A stretch of DNA of 49,953 nt from an uncultured Alphaproteobacteria bacterium (GCA_902575065.1 CACGPU010000010.1:1-49953), one strand, 5' to 3'. Numbered from the stretch's first letter, positions 15,628 through 24,827 are shown. The notes: generated by a model not told the origin, from the letters alone. Made by a program: numbers and translations.

Positions 15628-16287
15628 TTATGAATTAATGCTTTCTTGTATCTTATCAACTAAAGTAAGTGCGTGATTTTTAAGAAGTTTTTCTGCTTTT
15701 GATCCCTGGCCTGCGACAAGAGATCTAACAATGTCATTGTGTTCATCAATAGATTTTACAGCTCTATGTGACTCTATTACAAATTTTTTCCTCAAGTATT
15801 GTAAATGAATTAACTGTGACTCTAAAATCTCTCCCATTAATTTTACTTTAGTTAATTTCATAATTTGATTATGAAATTTAATATTATCATTTGAGTAGTT
15901 ATCAAGTTCAGACAAGACGTTCTCTTTTGAGTAATGACAATACTTATTTAAACTTTCAATCTCATCTTTAGTAGAATTAGCAATAATTAAATGAGCTGCA
16001 TAACCCTCTAGACCTGCCCACACAGTTACAATATCAATCAATTCTTTTTTTGATTTTCTGTGCACAAATACGCCTCTTCTTGGAACTGTTTTAACAATTC
16101 CCTCTTGCTCTAATTTAGCAACAGCTTCTCGAATAGGTGTCCGACTAACTCCTAGCTTTTCGGACAATTGTCTTTCATCTAGATGAAAATCACTTTGTTT
16201 TAAATATATATTAAGTGACAAAATATATTTTTTTAGTGAATCGTATACCTTACCTTTTAGGTTTACCGGTCCTATTTTTTGGATCAT
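15628..16287 (-). CDS. GntR-family transcriptional regulator, FCD subfamily
   Basis: A 219-residue DNA-binding regulator. The winged helix-turn-helix spans about 11-76 and has LSEKLGVSRTPIREAVAKLEQEGIV followed by the wing RRGVFVHR. The all-helical FCD domain (about 85-210) carries likely metal/ligand residues D134, H139, H183 and H205 in NDNIKFHNQ, IDEHNDIV and LLKNHAL. Such regulators bind small carboxylates and usually repress adjacent catabolic operons. The gene starts immediately after the tctA stop, so it is cotranscribed with the transporter, and it is followed by the operator-bearing gap before the ThDP gene. Its position between uptake and catabolic genes suggests it controls both. 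Confidence 0.9.
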   Translation of the reverse strand: MIQKIGPVNLKGKVYDSLKKYILSLNIYLKQSDFHLDERQLSEKLGVSRTPIREAVAKLEQEGIVKTVPRRGVFVHRKSKKELIDIVTVWAGLEGYAAHLIIANSTKDEIESLNKYCHYSKENVLSELDNYSNDNIKFHNQIMKLTKVKLMGEILESQLIHLQYLRKKFVIESHRAVKSIDEHNDIVRSLVAGQGSKAEKLLKNHALTLVDKIQESINS

Positions 16288-17811
16288 TTATGTAGTCTGT
16301 GCTTTTTTAAAATATTTTCTGTAAAGAGGGCCAAATGCTGGCATAATTAAAAGTACAATTGCAATATACATTATGATTGCAGCAATAGGTTTTTCTGCCA
16401 TATCAAAAAATATTCCCATACTACCATCAGATAAAATTAGAGACTGTCTTAAAGCTTTTTCAGCCAATGGGCCAAGAACAATAGATAAAACAGCTGGTGC
16501 CACAGGGTAATCTAATTTTCTCAAAATGTATCCAGCAAAACCGAATAGCAACATTAACCATACGTCGTGAAGGCTTTGTGTAGGTGCATAACCGCCTGTT
16601 ACACAAAGAACGAAAATTACAGGGGCCAAGATGGCAAATGGTATCCTTAATACCATTAAAAAAGCTGGAATTAACGCAATATTTAAAACTAGTGTAAAGA
16701 AGTTAGCAATGTAAAGACTACCAATTAAGCCCCAAACAAACTCTGGTTCTTGAGTAAATAAAAGAGGACCTGGTGTAAGTCCCCATAGAATCATGCCACC
16801 AAGTAAAATAGCAGTTGTAGGTGATCCTGGAATACCTAATGTTAACATTGGGAGCATACTTCCAGTGCTAGCAGAATTATTTGCACATTCCGGAGCAACA
16901 ACTCCAGCAGGAACACCTGAACCAAATTCTTTTGAATTTTTTGATAATTGTTTTGTAATTCCATATGACATAAGTGATGCCGGTGTGGCACCTGCCGCAG
17001 GGAGAATTCCCACAAAGAAACCTAGAAAAGAACCAATGTTCATTGCCATTATAGTTTTTTTAAGAGCGCCAAATGCTCTTCCAACTTCCTTCATGTTGAC
17101 TGATAATTTTGACATTTGAACTTTACCTTTTGTTTCTTCAAGGGTCCAAAGCATCTCTCCAATTCCATAAATTCCGATAGCAAGTACAAGGAAATTAATT
17201 CCATGAAGAAATCCAGGGATATTAAAGAAAATTAATCTTGGTTTTCCTGTAATTAGATCTAAGCCTATAGTTGATAAAGCTAATCCAATTAATATAGAAA
17301 AAATAGTTTTTGGAACGTCATCTCCTCCTAAGCCTACAAATGTTGCAAAGGCCATTACCATTAATGCAAAGGTTTCAGGAGCATTAAATCTTAGTGCTAC
17401 CTCAGCCAAGGGTGGTGCAAATAAAGTAAATAAAATAACAGATACAGTTCCACCAACGAAGGAACCTACTGCTGCTGCAGTTAAAGCTGTCATAGCTTCT
17501 CCCTTAACAGCTAAGGGTCTTCCATCAAAAACTGTAGCTACTGCAGTAGAAGCTCCAGGTATACCTAGCATGACGGAACTTATGGCACCTCCATACATAG
17601 CGCCGTAATAGACAGCTGCTAAAAATATTATTGCTGCAGTGGGTGGTATAATAAATGTAATTGGAATAAGTATTGCAACACCATTAACTGAACCAAGACC
17701 AGGCATTGCACCCACAAATAACCCAATTAGACAGCCAAATATTAAAAGACCAAGGTTTAAGGGTTCAAAGGATACAAAAATTCCCTCTAGAAGAAGTATA
17801 AATACATCCAT
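16288..17811 (-). CDS. tctA: Tripartite tricarboxylate transporter, large membrane subunit TctA
   Basis: A 507-residue inner-membrane protein with about twelve helices. The duplicated family motif is present: GAMPGLGSVNGVAILIP with YYGAMYGGAISSVMLGIPGA near the N-terminus, and GILPAAGATPASL with LTLGIPGSPTTAILLGGM in the second half. It forms the ion-coupled channel of a TTT uptake system, receiving substrate from TctC. It lies 28 bases after tctB and abuts gntR. Substrates of TTT systems include citrate, tartrate, terephthalate and other carboxylates; here the downstream Frc-like gene makes a short dicarboxylate or hydroxy acid plausible. Confidence 0.93.
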   Translation of the reverse strand: MDVFILLLEGIFVSFEPLNLGLLIFGCLIGLFVGAMPGLGSVNGVAILIPITFIIPPTAAIIFLAAVYYGAMYGGAISSVMLGIPGASTAVATVFDGRPLAVKGEAMTALTAAAVGSFVGGTVSVILFTLFAPPLAEVALRFNAPETFALMVMAFATFVGLGGDDVPKTIFSILIGLALSTIGLDLITGKPRLIFFNIPGFLHGINFLVLAIGIYGIGEMLWTLEETKGKVQMSKLSVNMKEVGRAFGALKKTIMAMNIGSFLGFFVGILPAAGATPASLMSYGITKQLSKNSKEFGSGVPAGVVAPECANNSASTGSMLPMLTLGIPGSPTTAILLGGMILWGLTPGPLLFTQEPEFVWGLIGSLYIANFFTLVLNIALIPAFLMVLRIPFAILAPVIFVLCVTGGYAPTQSLHDVWLMLLFGFAGYILRKLDYPVAPAVLSIVLGPLAEKALRQSLILSDGSMGIFFDMAEKPIAAIIMYIAIVLLIMPAFGPLYRKYFKKAQTT

Positions 17812-17839
17812 CTTTTATGTCTTTACTTAACCAATCTCA

Positions 17840-18364
17840 TTATGAATACATAAAATCGTATACTGGATAAAATAAGGGCTCTGAAATACCTTGAGGTAAA
17901 GGTATTTTTAAAAGCCATTCAAAAAATAAAAAGGTTAAAACTGGTGTGATTAAAGAGAATACAGATATAAATAGGATACTTTTAGAACTAAAATATCTAA
18001 GATAAAAAGCTAAAAAAAAGATGAGTGAAAAGTAAATTCCCAAATAGCCTATTGCTAAAACTAAAATAACTAATGAAATAATTGTTACTGCAATATATTT
18101 GAATGCTTCAGCCTCAATAAAAGGTGAGTCATCTTTAGATTGTGGTGACCTTTTTAGAACGAATTTAATTATGGTAAGGACAGTACAAATAAGCATGCCA
18201 AGAGAAAGGTAAAAAGGAAGAAATCCCGCACCCATGTTTTCTTCTGCGTTCCATGTAATTCTATTCTCAGCACTTTTAATCATCAGAGCGATTGAGCATA
18301 ACGCTAAAATAACGGCCACTGCAATTTCTGCTCTTTTGACAGTTATTTTGTTTGTTATGCTCAT
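17840..18364 (-). CDS. tctB: Tripartite tricarboxylate transporter, small membrane subunit TctB
   Basis: A 174-residue inner-membrane protein with four hydrophobic segments, starting RAEIAVAVILALCSIALMIK, with the family's ENMGAGFLPFYLSLGMLICTVLTII segment at about 40-64 and a C-terminal helix ending WLLKIPLPQGI. TctB proteins are poorly conserved, and it is recognised by this topology, by the GAGFLPFYL motif and by its position between tctC and tctA. It starts 19 bases after the tctC stop. It is required with TctA for transport. Confidence 0.88.
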   Translation of the reverse strand: MSITNKITVKRAEIAVAVILALCSIALMIKSAENRITWNAEENMGAGFLPFYLSLGMLICTVLTIIKFVLKRSPQSKDDSPFIEAEAFKYIAVTIISLVILVLAIGYLGIYFSLIFFLAFYLRYFSSKSILFISVFSLITPVLTFLFFEWLLKIPLPQGISEPLFYPVYDFMYS

Positions 18365-18383
18365 ATCACTCTTAATTTAAATA

Positions 18384-19361
18384 TTAGTTAAAGTTTTTAA
18401 TGATCTCACCGTGCTTAGCATATTCGATTGCTAAGAAATCTTTAAGACCAAAACCCTCTAACCAGCTCATTAACTTTCCATCGTCGATGTTGAAAGTTTG
18501 GAACTCGTTATCATGATAAACAGTGTGAAGAAGTCCTGTGTAGTACTTCTCTACCTCTGCATCAATACCAGCTGGAGCCATAAATGCTCTCATCATATAG
18601 TATTCAAGATCAGGATAACCTAATTCATATGAAGATGGTACATCTGGGAATGCAGGATTTCTCTCAGGAGTCATCATAACTAATGCTTTTGAGTCACCTG
18701 ATTGATAGAATCCCATCTGCTCAGAAGGGTTGTTTAATGTGAAATCTGACTCGCCGCCAACTAGACCTTTTGCAACAGCACCACCGCCGTCATATGGTAC
18801 GTACTTTGCATCAAATCCAAACTGACCTCTCATCATACCAAGAAGTAATTCGTCTTCTGACATACTTCCTGTACCACCCATTACTAGACCATTGCCTTTA
18901 GCAAGTGCGATGAAGTCATCAAATGTTTCTACACCTTGAGTATTTTTACCTTCAGTTGCAATCCACACTAAGAATGTATCTGTAATAAGTCTTGCTAATG
19001 GTGTGAAGTCATTAAAGAAGTCAATTCCTAACTCAGGCTGGTTAACAGGTGTAGTTAGAACATTGTTAAGAGTAATGATAAGTGTGTGCTCATCACCAGC
19101 TTTTTTCTTAACATAAGTCATAGCTTCACCACCAGAACCACCTTTTTTATTAATTGGAATCACTGGCTTAGATGCGTAATCGTTTTTCTCGATAACACCT
19201 TGAACTAATCTAGCAATTTCGTCAGCTCCACCACCTTGACCAGCTGGGATAATAAGCTCAATAGGCTTCTTCGGACTAAAAGGCTTCGCAGAAGACACTG
19301 AACTAACAGCGACAAGTGAAAGTGAAACAATAACTAATGCTAATTTTTTGATTATTGACAT
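18384..19361 (-). CDS. tctC: Tripartite tricarboxylate transporter, periplasmic binding protein TctC
   Basis: A 325-residue Bug-family solute receptor. Residues 1-25 form a Sec signal peptide with probable cleavage after VSSVSSA. The mature protein begins PFSPKKPIELIIPAGQGGGADEIAR, the canonical ligand-binding entry, and has DFTPLARL, YVPYDGGGAVAKGLVGG and the C-terminal lobe expected. Codons look more G/C-rich than in neighbouring genes, as is common for highly expressed receptors. A strong AGGAGGA ribosome site (19374-19368) lies 6 bases before the ATG. It is first in its operon, with a leader of up to 150 bases that begins at the second inverted repeat. Ligand cannot be read from sequence. 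Confidence 0.94.
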   Translation of the reverse strand: MSIIKKLALVIVSLSLVAVSSVSSAKPFSPKKPIELIIPAGQGGGADEIARLVQGVIEKNDYASKPVIPINKKGGSGGEAMTYVKKKAGDEHTLIITLNNVLTTPVNQPELGIDFFNDFTPLARLITDTFLVWIATEGKNTQGVETFDDFIALAKGNGLVMGGTGSMSEDELLLGMMRGQFGFDAKYVPYDGGGAVAKGLVGGESDFTLNNPSEQMGFYQSGDSKALVMMTPERNPAFPDVPSSYELGYPDLEYYMMRAFMAPAGIDAEVEKYYTGLLHTVYHDNEFQTFNIDDGKLMSWLEGFGLKDFLAIEYAKHGEIIKNFN

Positions 19362-19405
19362 ATTGTTTCCTCCTATAGGTTAAGCAGTACAATAAACTAT
19401 TTAAG

Positions 19406-19426
19406 AGAATATTAAAAATATATTCT
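19406..19426. repeat. AT-rich hairpin in the tctC leader
   Basis: Arms AGAATAT (19406-19412) and ATATTCT (19420-19426) are perfect complements around a 7-base A/T loop. It lies between the tctC start and the operator, in the likely 5' untranslated region. The stem is AT-only apart from one pair, so stability is low; it may affect mRNA lifetime. No recognised riboswitch fold is visible in 19362-19513. Confidence 0.3.
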
Positions 19427-19513
19427 TAATTTAGGATTTAGTTTAAAATTAGAAAAAAACCTTGTTTTAGCATTGATTTTCCTAACTTTTACAACAGTGA
19501 TTGTGTTATTTAA

Positions 19514-19530
19514 TTGTATAATGTATACAA
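19514..19530. promoter_or_regulatory. Candidate GntR operator, site 2, in the tctC/quinone reductase divergent region
   Basis: TTGTATAATGTATACAA is a perfect 7-bp inverted repeat with the same ATG spacer as the site at 15582-15598; 15 of 17 bases agree, and the two differences are symmetric (G to T on one arm, C to A on the other). It contains TATAAT in the plus direction and TATACA/TTATAC elements in the minus direction, so it can overlap -10 elements of both divergent genes. Its right half is the palindrome TGTATACA typical of FCD-GntR operators. Control of tctCBA-gntR, and perhaps of the quinone reductase-sucCD genes, is inferred. Confidence 0.68.
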
Positions 19531-19549
19531 AATACCACAGGCAGTTAAA

Positions 19550-20524
19550 TTGAAGTTTATAAATTATAAAGATGGAAGTTTGTTTCTAGATGAAAAAGAG
19601 ATCGCTGACCCTCTTGATGAACAAATCCAAATTGAAATTCATTTCGCTGGAATAAATAGAGCAGATATTCTCCAAAAAAACGGACATTATCCACCACCCT
19701 CAGGTGAGAGTGAAATTATTGGATTAGAGTGTTCCGGAATAGTTACCAAATTAGGAAAGTCAGCAAAAAACTTTAGTTTAGGAGACCAAGTTTGTGCAAT
19801 TCTTGGAGGTGGTGGATATGCGGAGTACGTAAATGTTAATGAAAAACAAGTAATGCCATTACCAAAAAATTTAAATTTACATGAAGCTGGCTGCTTACCA
19901 GAAACTACACTCACTGTTTTTGAGAATATTTTCAATGTATCTAAATTTCAAAGAGATGAGGCGATTTTGATACATGGTGGAAGTAGTGGTATCGGCACAA
20001 CTGCTATTTCAATTCTTAAAAATTATACAAAAAATATTTTTGTAACAGCTGGTACGAGTGGAAAATGTAAGAGTTGTATCGAATTAGGAGCCACTGATGC
20101 TATTAACTACAAAGATAGAGATTTTGAAGAATATTTTAATCAGAAAAAATTAAAGGTTGATGTAATATTAGATATGGTTGGAGGAGATTACTTAAAAAAA
20201 AATTTGAAAATATTAAACTTTAAAGGAAGACTTACTTATATTGCTGCTCTCGGTGGGATTAAAGCAGAAACTAATCTTTTACATATAATGAATAAACAAT
20301 TAAAAATATCTGGATCAACATTAAGATCAAGATCTCCATATGAAAAGGGAAATATTGTTGATCAGGTTGTCAAAGAAATATGGCCTTTGATAGAGAATGA
20401 TAAATATAAACCAACAATTTTTGAAACTTTTAATATGAGTGAAGTAAATAAAGCACATGAGGTTATGGAAAAATCTGACCATATAGGAAAAATAGTTTTA
20501 AGTATAAAAGGAGAAAAAAAATGA
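19550..20524 (+). CDS. Zinc-free NAD(P)H quinone oxidoreductase, PIG3/QOR type
   Basis: A medium-chain dehydrogenase of 324 residues with this start. [18 protein letters not shown] is the PIG3-type substrate-side motif, [13 protein letters not shown] is the NADPH-binding turn, and [13 protein letters not shown] is a further PIG3 hallmark; the zinc-binding cysteines of alcohol dehydrogenases are missing. I chose the TTG at 19550 because an AGG ribosome site precedes it by 8 bases and because the longer frame from the TTG at 19514 would start inside the inverted repeat; neither start is an ATG. Its stop overlaps the sucC start by 4 bases. Probably a detoxifying one-electron quinone reductase. 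Confidence 0.82.
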   Translation: MKFINYKDGSLFLDEKEIADPLDEQIQIEIHFAGINRADILQKNGHYPPPSGESEIIGLECSGIVTKLGKSAKNFSLGDQVCAILGGGGYAEYVNVNEKQVMPLPKNLNLHEAGCLPETTLTVFENIFNVSKFQRDEAILIHGGSSGIGTTAISILKNYTKNIFVTAGTSGKCKSCIELGATDAINYKDRDFEEYFNQKKLKVDVILDMVGGDYLKKNLKILNFKGRLTYIAALGGIKAETNLLHIMNKQLKISGSTLRSRSPYEKGNIVDQVVKEIWPLIENDKYKPTIFETFNMSEVNKAHEVMEKSDHIGKIVLSIKGEKK

Positions 20525-21708
20525 ATCTACACGAATACCAAGCGAAAATATTATTAAAAAATAATAACGTTAGAGTTTTAAATGGCTACCCAGTATTAGA
20601 TGATAGCGATATAGAAACTGCTGTAGACTCTATCCAGACACCAGTTATGGTTGTGAAGTCTCAAATTCATGCAGGTGGAAGAGGCGCGGGAAAATTTACA
20701 GATAGTGGTGATGACAAAGGCGGTGTGAGAGTTTGCTTCTCAAAAGATGAAGCCAAAGACAATGCAAAAAAAATGTTTGGAAAAACTTTAGTTACAAAAC
20801 AAACTGGTCCAAGTGGAAAACAGGTAAATAGACTTTATATTGAGGAAGGGTGCGATATCAAAAAAGAATACTATCTAAGTATGCTCGTGGATAGAGCGAC
20901 ATCTTCAATTTCAATTATAGCATCTACTGAGGGTGGCATGGAAATTGAGGAAGTAGCAGAAAAGCAACCTGAAAAAATTATTACTGTTAATGTCCCTGGG
21001 GACAGTGCTATTGACCAAAATAGTTTAAATAAATTAACTGAGGGTTTAAAGATAGATCAAAACCTATCAAATGATTTTTGTGATCAAATTCAAAAAATTT
21101 ACAATAGCTTTTTATCCTCAGATGCCTCTTTAGTAGAAGTTAATCCTTTTGTATTGACTGGTGAGGGTAATTTTTTGGCTTTAGATGCAAAGGTATCGAT
21201 AGATGATAATGCGCTTTATAAACATAAAGATGTAGCTTCAATGAGAGATGAAACTGAAGAGGATCCTGCAGAGATTGAGGCTTCAAAACATGAGCTTAAC
21301 TACGTCAAATTAGATGGTCAAATTGGATGCATGGTAAATGGAGCTGGTCTCGCAATGGGGACAATGGATATAATTAAATTACATGGTGGTAGTCCTGCAA
21401 ATTTTTTAGATGTAGGAGGAGGAGCTACAAAAGAGAGAGTAGCAAAAGCCTTTTCTATAATTCTGCAAGATCCAAATGTAAAAGCTATTTTGGTAAATAT
21501 TTTTGGAGGTATTATGAAATGTGACATTATCGCTGAGGGTGTGGTAGCTGCAGCTAAAGAGCTGTCTATTCAAGTTCCATTGGTAGTTAGACTAGAAGGA
21601 ACCAATGTTGACTTAGGCAAAGAAATTTTAAATAAATCTGGGCTCTCAATTATTTCGGCAGATAATTTAGAGGATGCAGCTCAAAAGGCAGTTAAGGCTT
21701 TAAACTAA
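20521..21708 (+). CDS. sucC: Succinate-CoA ligase, beta subunit
   Basis: A 395-residue subunit with an N-terminal ATP-grasp domain ([27 protein letters not shown] at about 46-59) and a C-terminal CoA-ligase domain ([50 protein letters not shown]). With SucD it makes succinate and nucleotide triphosphate from succinyl-CoA in the TCA cycle, reversibly. Malate-CoA ligase subunits are close relatives, but no serine-cycle partners such as malyl-CoA lyase are nearby. The start overlaps the quinone reductase stop by 4 bases, giving an unusual operon away from mdh and sucAB. Confidence 0.92.
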   Translation: MNLHEYQAKILLKNNNVRVLNGYPVLDDSDIETAVDSIQTPVMVVKSQIHAGGRGAGKFTDSGDDKGGVRVCFSKDEAKDNAKKMFGKTLVTKQTGPSGKQVNRLYIEEGCDIKKEYYLSMLVDRATSSISIIASTEGGMEIEEVAEKQPEKIITVNVPGDSAIDQNSLNKLTEGLKIDQNLSNDFCDQIQKIYNSFLSSDASLVEVNPFVLTGEGNFLALDAKVSIDDNALYKHKDVASMRDETEEDPAEIEASKHELNYVKLDGQIGCMVNGAGLAMGTMDIIKLHGGSPANFLDVGGGATKERVAKAFSIILQDPNVKAILVNIFGGIMKCDIIAEGVVAAAKELSIQVPLVVRLEGTNVDLGKEILNKSGLSIISADNLEDAAQKAVKALN

Positions 21709-21718
21709 AGGAGAAATT

Positions 21719-22591
21719 ATGTCAGTATTAATTAATAAAAACACAAAAGTTATTTGCCAGGGTTTTACTGGTTCTCAAGGTACATTTCACTCAGAACAAG
21801 CTATAAAATATGGAACTCAAATGGTTGGTGGAGTGACACCAAAGAAAGGTGGTCAAGAGCATTTAGGACTTCCTGTGTTTAATAGTGTTAAAGAGGCAAA
21901 AGACAATACAGATGCAAATGCAACTGTAATATACGTTCCACCTCCTTTTGCAGCTGGTGCTATAATTGAAGCGATTGATGCAGATATGGAACTTATTGTT
22001 TGTATAACTGAAGGAGTTCCGGTTCTTGATATGATGCAAGTAAAAAGAAAATTGGAAAAATCAAAATCGCGTTTAATTGGACCCAACTGCCCCGGAATAA
22101 TTACACCTGACGAATGTAAAATAGGCATAATGCCAGGTCATATTCACCAAAAAGGAAAAATAGGAGTTGTTAGTAGATCTGGGACACTGACATATGAAGC
22201 AGTAGCACAAACTTCTGCTGTAGGTCTGGGTCAATCGACTTGTATTGGTATTGGGGGGGATCCTATTAACGGAACAAACTTTATAGATTGCCTTGATCTT
22301 TTTTTAAAAGATCCCGAAACTGAAGGTATCATAATGATCGGAGAGATTGGAGGAACTGCTGAAGAAGAAGCTGCGGAATTTATTAAAAAATCTGAAATTA
22401 AAAAACCAGTTGCCTCTTTTATAGCTGGTGCTAGTGCTCCTGCTGGAAAAAGAATGGGTCATGCAGGTGCTATTATTTCTGGTGGAAAAGGCACTGCAGA
22501 GTCAAAGTTTAGTGCTTTAGAAGAAGCAGGAGTTCATATATCCAAATCACCAGCTAAGCTAGGTGAGACAATCAAAGAAGCTTTAAACTAA
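21719..22591 (+). CDS. sucD: Succinate-CoA ligase, alpha subunit
   Basis: A 290-residue subunit carrying the CoA-binding Rossmann domain ([17 protein letters not shown] at 13-29) and the phosphohistidine domain. H248 in [10 protein letters not shown] is the phosphorylated histidine and E209 in [13 protein letters not shown] supports it; [10 protein letters not shown] and [12 protein letters not shown] are conserved. A GGAG site precedes the ATG, 10 bases after sucC. Its TAA shares bases with the TAG of the converging ketopantoate-reductase-like gene in the tetranucleotide CTAA. Confidence 0.94.
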   Translation: MSVLINKNTKVICQGFTGSQGTFHSEQAIKYGTQMVGGVTPKKGGQEHLGLPVFNSVKEAKDNTDANATVIYVPPPFAAGAIIEAIDADMELIVCITEGVPVLDMMQVKRKLEKSKSRLIGPNCPGIITPDECKIGIMPGHIHQKGKIGVVSRSGTLTYEAVAQTSAVGLGQSTCIGIGGDPINGTNFIDCLDLFLKDPETEGIIMIGEIGGTAEEEAAEFIKKSEIKKPVASFIAGASAPAGKRMGHAGAIISGGKGTAESKFSALEEAGVHISKSPAKLGETIKEALN

Positions 22592-23565
22592 TATAATTTA
22601 GCTTCTTTAGCTCTAAGTTTGGTTAAAGCAAGAACTGTATCAATTGTAGGTGTTGGAACATTTGTAATTTTTCCAAGCTCTTGAACAGAGGTGATTAAAG
22701 CATCAATCTCCATGGGTCTATCGCGTTCTAAATCTTGGAGCATAGATGTTTTATGTTCGCCAACTGCTTTAGCTGCATCAATTCTTCTCTCAACATCGAA
22801 AGGTTTGTCTATTCCTAAATTTTGAGAAATTGCATGAGCTTCATTCATCATATTTTTTATGACGGCTCTGACTTCATCGTTGCTACAAATTTTGACAAGT
22901 GTAGATGTTGTAAGTGCGCTAATAGGATTAAGAGAAAGATTACCAAAAAGTTTTAACCAGATATCACCTTTTATATTAGGTCTAACGGGTGCTTGAAAAC
23001 CAGCTTTCTCTAAAGTCTCTGAAAGATTTTTAATTCTATCTGTTTCCTCTCCATTTATTTCTCCTAGTTGAAACTTATCTCCCTCTAAGTGCTGAATAAC
23101 GCCTGGTTTGATAACTTCTGATGCGGGATTAACTATACAGCCGATGATTTTTTCAGGGCCAATTCGATCCCATTGACTTCCATCTGGATCAACTGAAGTA
23201 ACTTTTTTATCTTTGAAATCAGGATTAGTGTGATTGTAGAAATACCACCATGGGATACCATTCACACCCCAAACAAATGAAGTATCATCTTTCATAAGAA
23301 CTTCAAATGCATCAAGACAACCAGGAACTGAATGAGCTTTTAGAGTAACAAAAATATAGTCTTGCTTTCCAGCTTTTTCCGCTGTGTCTACACACTTTGG
23401 ATATACAACTAGTTCTTTGCCATCTTTTCTTAATCTCAGTCCATCTTGCTTAATAGCCTGATAATGAGGCCCTCTAGCAATTAAAGTTACATCTGCACCT
23501 ATCTCAGTGAGTTTTGCTCCCAGATAACCACCAATAGCTCCTGCACCGTAAATACAAATTTTCAT
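22588..23565 (-). CDS. 2-dehydropantoate 2-reductase-like oxidoreductase
   Basis: A 325-residue NADPH-dependent ketoacid reductase of the ApbA/PanE family. The nucleotide motif [13 protein letters not shown] is at 7-19, the catalytic lysine and asparagine are K205 and N209 in WLKLFGNLS, and E286 in PMEIDAL matches the catalytic glutamate region of E. coli PanE. The protein could make pantoate for CoA synthesis. However, it begins directly after the stop of a glyoxylate aminotransferase gene, and paralogues of this family reduce other 2-keto acids, so a role with that enzyme is possible. Family certain, substrate not. Confidence 0.82.
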   Translation of the reverse strand: MKICIYGAGAIGGYLGAKLTEIGADVTLIARGPHYQAIKQDGLRLRKDGKELVVYPKCVDTAEKAGKQDYIFVTLKAHSVPGCLDAFEVLMKDDTSFVWGVNGIPWWYFYNHTNPDFKDKKVTSVDPDGSQWDRIGPEKIIGCIVNPASEVIKPGVIQHLEGDKFQLGEINGEETDRIKNLSETLEKAGFQAPVRPNIKGDIWLKLFGNLSLNPISALTTSTLVKICSNDEVRAVIKNMMNEAHAISQNLGIDKPFDVERRIDAAKAVGEHKTSMLQDLERDRPMEIDALITSVQELGKITNVPTPTIDTVLALTKLRAKEAKLY

Positions 23566-24726
23566 TTAAGCCTTTAAATGTTTGATGGCAGCAGCAACAC
23601 CACTTCCAAGTTCAAATTTTATTCCCACATCATACATGGCTAATTCTGCAGTAGAGATTGCACCTAAAATCATGGTGCTATTTAAATCTCCAAGGTGGCC
23701 TATTCTAAACAACTTTCCAGCTACTTTATTAAGCCCTCCTCCAAACGAGGTGTTATACTTGTTGTATGCTGTTTTAACAACATCAGTAGAGTCAATTCCC
23801 TCAGGTACCATTATTGCTGTAACAGTATTTGAATAAAGTGAGGGATCATTTGCACAAAGTTTAAGACCCCATGCACTAGATGCTTTTTGAACAGCTTGTG
23901 CTAAAAATTTATGACGTGCATAAATATTATCAATTCCCTCTTCCATCATCATATTAAGCGCCTCTCTAAGTCCTCTTAATAGTGGCATTGGATTAGTATA
24001 AGGCCAATAGCCTGTTTCATTTATTTTAAGCATATCATGATAATCATAGTAAGCTCTGGGTAAGTTAGATGTTTTTGCAATTTCTAAAGCCTTTTGGCTT
24101 ACACAAGATATAGCTAAACCAGCAGGTAACATAAATCCTTTTTGAGAGCCTGAAACTGCAACATCAACCCCCCATGCATCCATTTCAAATTTGATTGAAC
24201 CTATTGAGCTTACGCCATCAACAAATAGTAGGGCAGGATGATTAAGATTATTTAAAAGGTCTCTTGTTGCTTTAACATCATTTGTAACCCCTGTGGAGGT
24301 TTCATTATGAGTTACAAGAACTGCTTTAATTTTATGATCTTTGTCTTCTGATAATATTTTTTCAAATTCGTCATGAGGCGTCCCCGAACCCCACTCTAAA
24401 TCAACTTCCTCAACATCAATATGTAGTTTCTTACACATTTCTATCCAAAGGTGTGAAAAATGTCCAAATCTAGCTGATAAAACTTTATCTCCCTTACTTA
24501 ATAAATTTGTAAGTGCTGCTTCCCATCCACTTGAACCTGTGCCAGGGAATATAATTGGTTGTGCAGATGTTGTCTCAAAAACTTTTTTTAAATCGTTTAT
24601 TAGTGGGTGCCAAAATTTATCCATACCGGGTGCACGATGGTCCTCATTTGAAATATCCATCGCCTGTCTTACCCTATCTGGCATGTTTGTAGGTCCTGGT
24701 ACGAAAAGTGAAATTTTACCTGGCAT
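23566..24726 (-). CDS. Class-V aminotransferase, serine/alanine-glyoxylate type
   Basis: A 386-residue PLP enzyme. The Schiff-base lysine is K196 in VSGSQKGFMLP, with D170 in LFVDGVSSIGS contacting the pyridine nitrogen; LFVPGPTNMPDRV at the N-terminus and IFPGTGSSGWEAAL at 59-72 are typical of serine-glyoxylate and alanine-glyoxylate aminotransferases. It would convert glyoxylate to glycine using serine, alanine or possibly aspartate. Aspartate-glyoxylate aminotransferase of the beta-hydroxyaspartate cycle is in the same family, but none of the other cycle genes is adjacent. It is cotranscribed with the reductase gene downstream. Substrate pair inferred. Confidence 0.86.
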   Translation of the reverse strand: MPGKISLFVPGPTNMPDRVRQAMDISNEDHRAPGMDKFWHPLINDLKKVFETTSAQPIIFPGTGSSGWEAALTNLLSKGDKVLSARFGHFSHLWIEMCKKLHIDVEEVDLEWGSGTPHDEFEKILSEDKDHKIKAVLVTHNETSTGVTNDVKATRDLLNNLNHPALLFVDGVSSIGSIKFEMDAWGVDVAVSGSQKGFMLPAGLAISCVSQKALEIAKTSNLPRAYYDYHDMLKINETGYWPYTNPMPLLRGLREALNMMMEEGIDNIYARHKFLAQAVQKASSAWGLKLCANDPSLYSNTVTAIMVPEGIDSTDVVKTAYNKYNTSFGGGLNKVAGKLFRIGHLGDLNSTMILGAISTAELAMYDVGIKFELGSGVAAAIKHLKA

Positions 24727-24782
24727 AATTTATTCTATATCCTTTCTATACAAATAATGACCTTATGGATTGCTTTAATAAA

Positions 24783-24811
24783 ATATTTATTAAAATTTCA
24801 CAAAGTGAAAT
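24783..24811 (-). terminator. Possible weak terminator after tRNA-Glu
   Basis: ATTTCAC (24795-24801) and GTGAAAT (24805-24811) form a 7-bp stem with a 3-base loop. On the minus strand, downstream of the tRNA, it is followed by a T/A-rich tract (TTTTAATAAATATTTT). The stem has two G-C pairs only, so strength is doubtful. It separates the tRNA from the aminotransferase gene in an otherwise featureless 100-base gap. Confidence 0.4.
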
Positions 24812-24827
24812 AAAAAAGTCAATATTT

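Noticed and set aside
19362-19513. Riboswitch in the tctC leader
   Set aside because: Apart from one AT-only hairpin there is no conserved core resembling glycine, SAM, FMN or other known classes.
19514-19549. TTG at 19514 as the quinone reductase start
   Set aside because: It lies exactly on the first bases of a perfect inverted repeat and a TATAAT, has no ribosome site, and adds residues (MYNVYKIPQAVK) not needed by the family; the TTG at 19550 has an AGG at good spacing.
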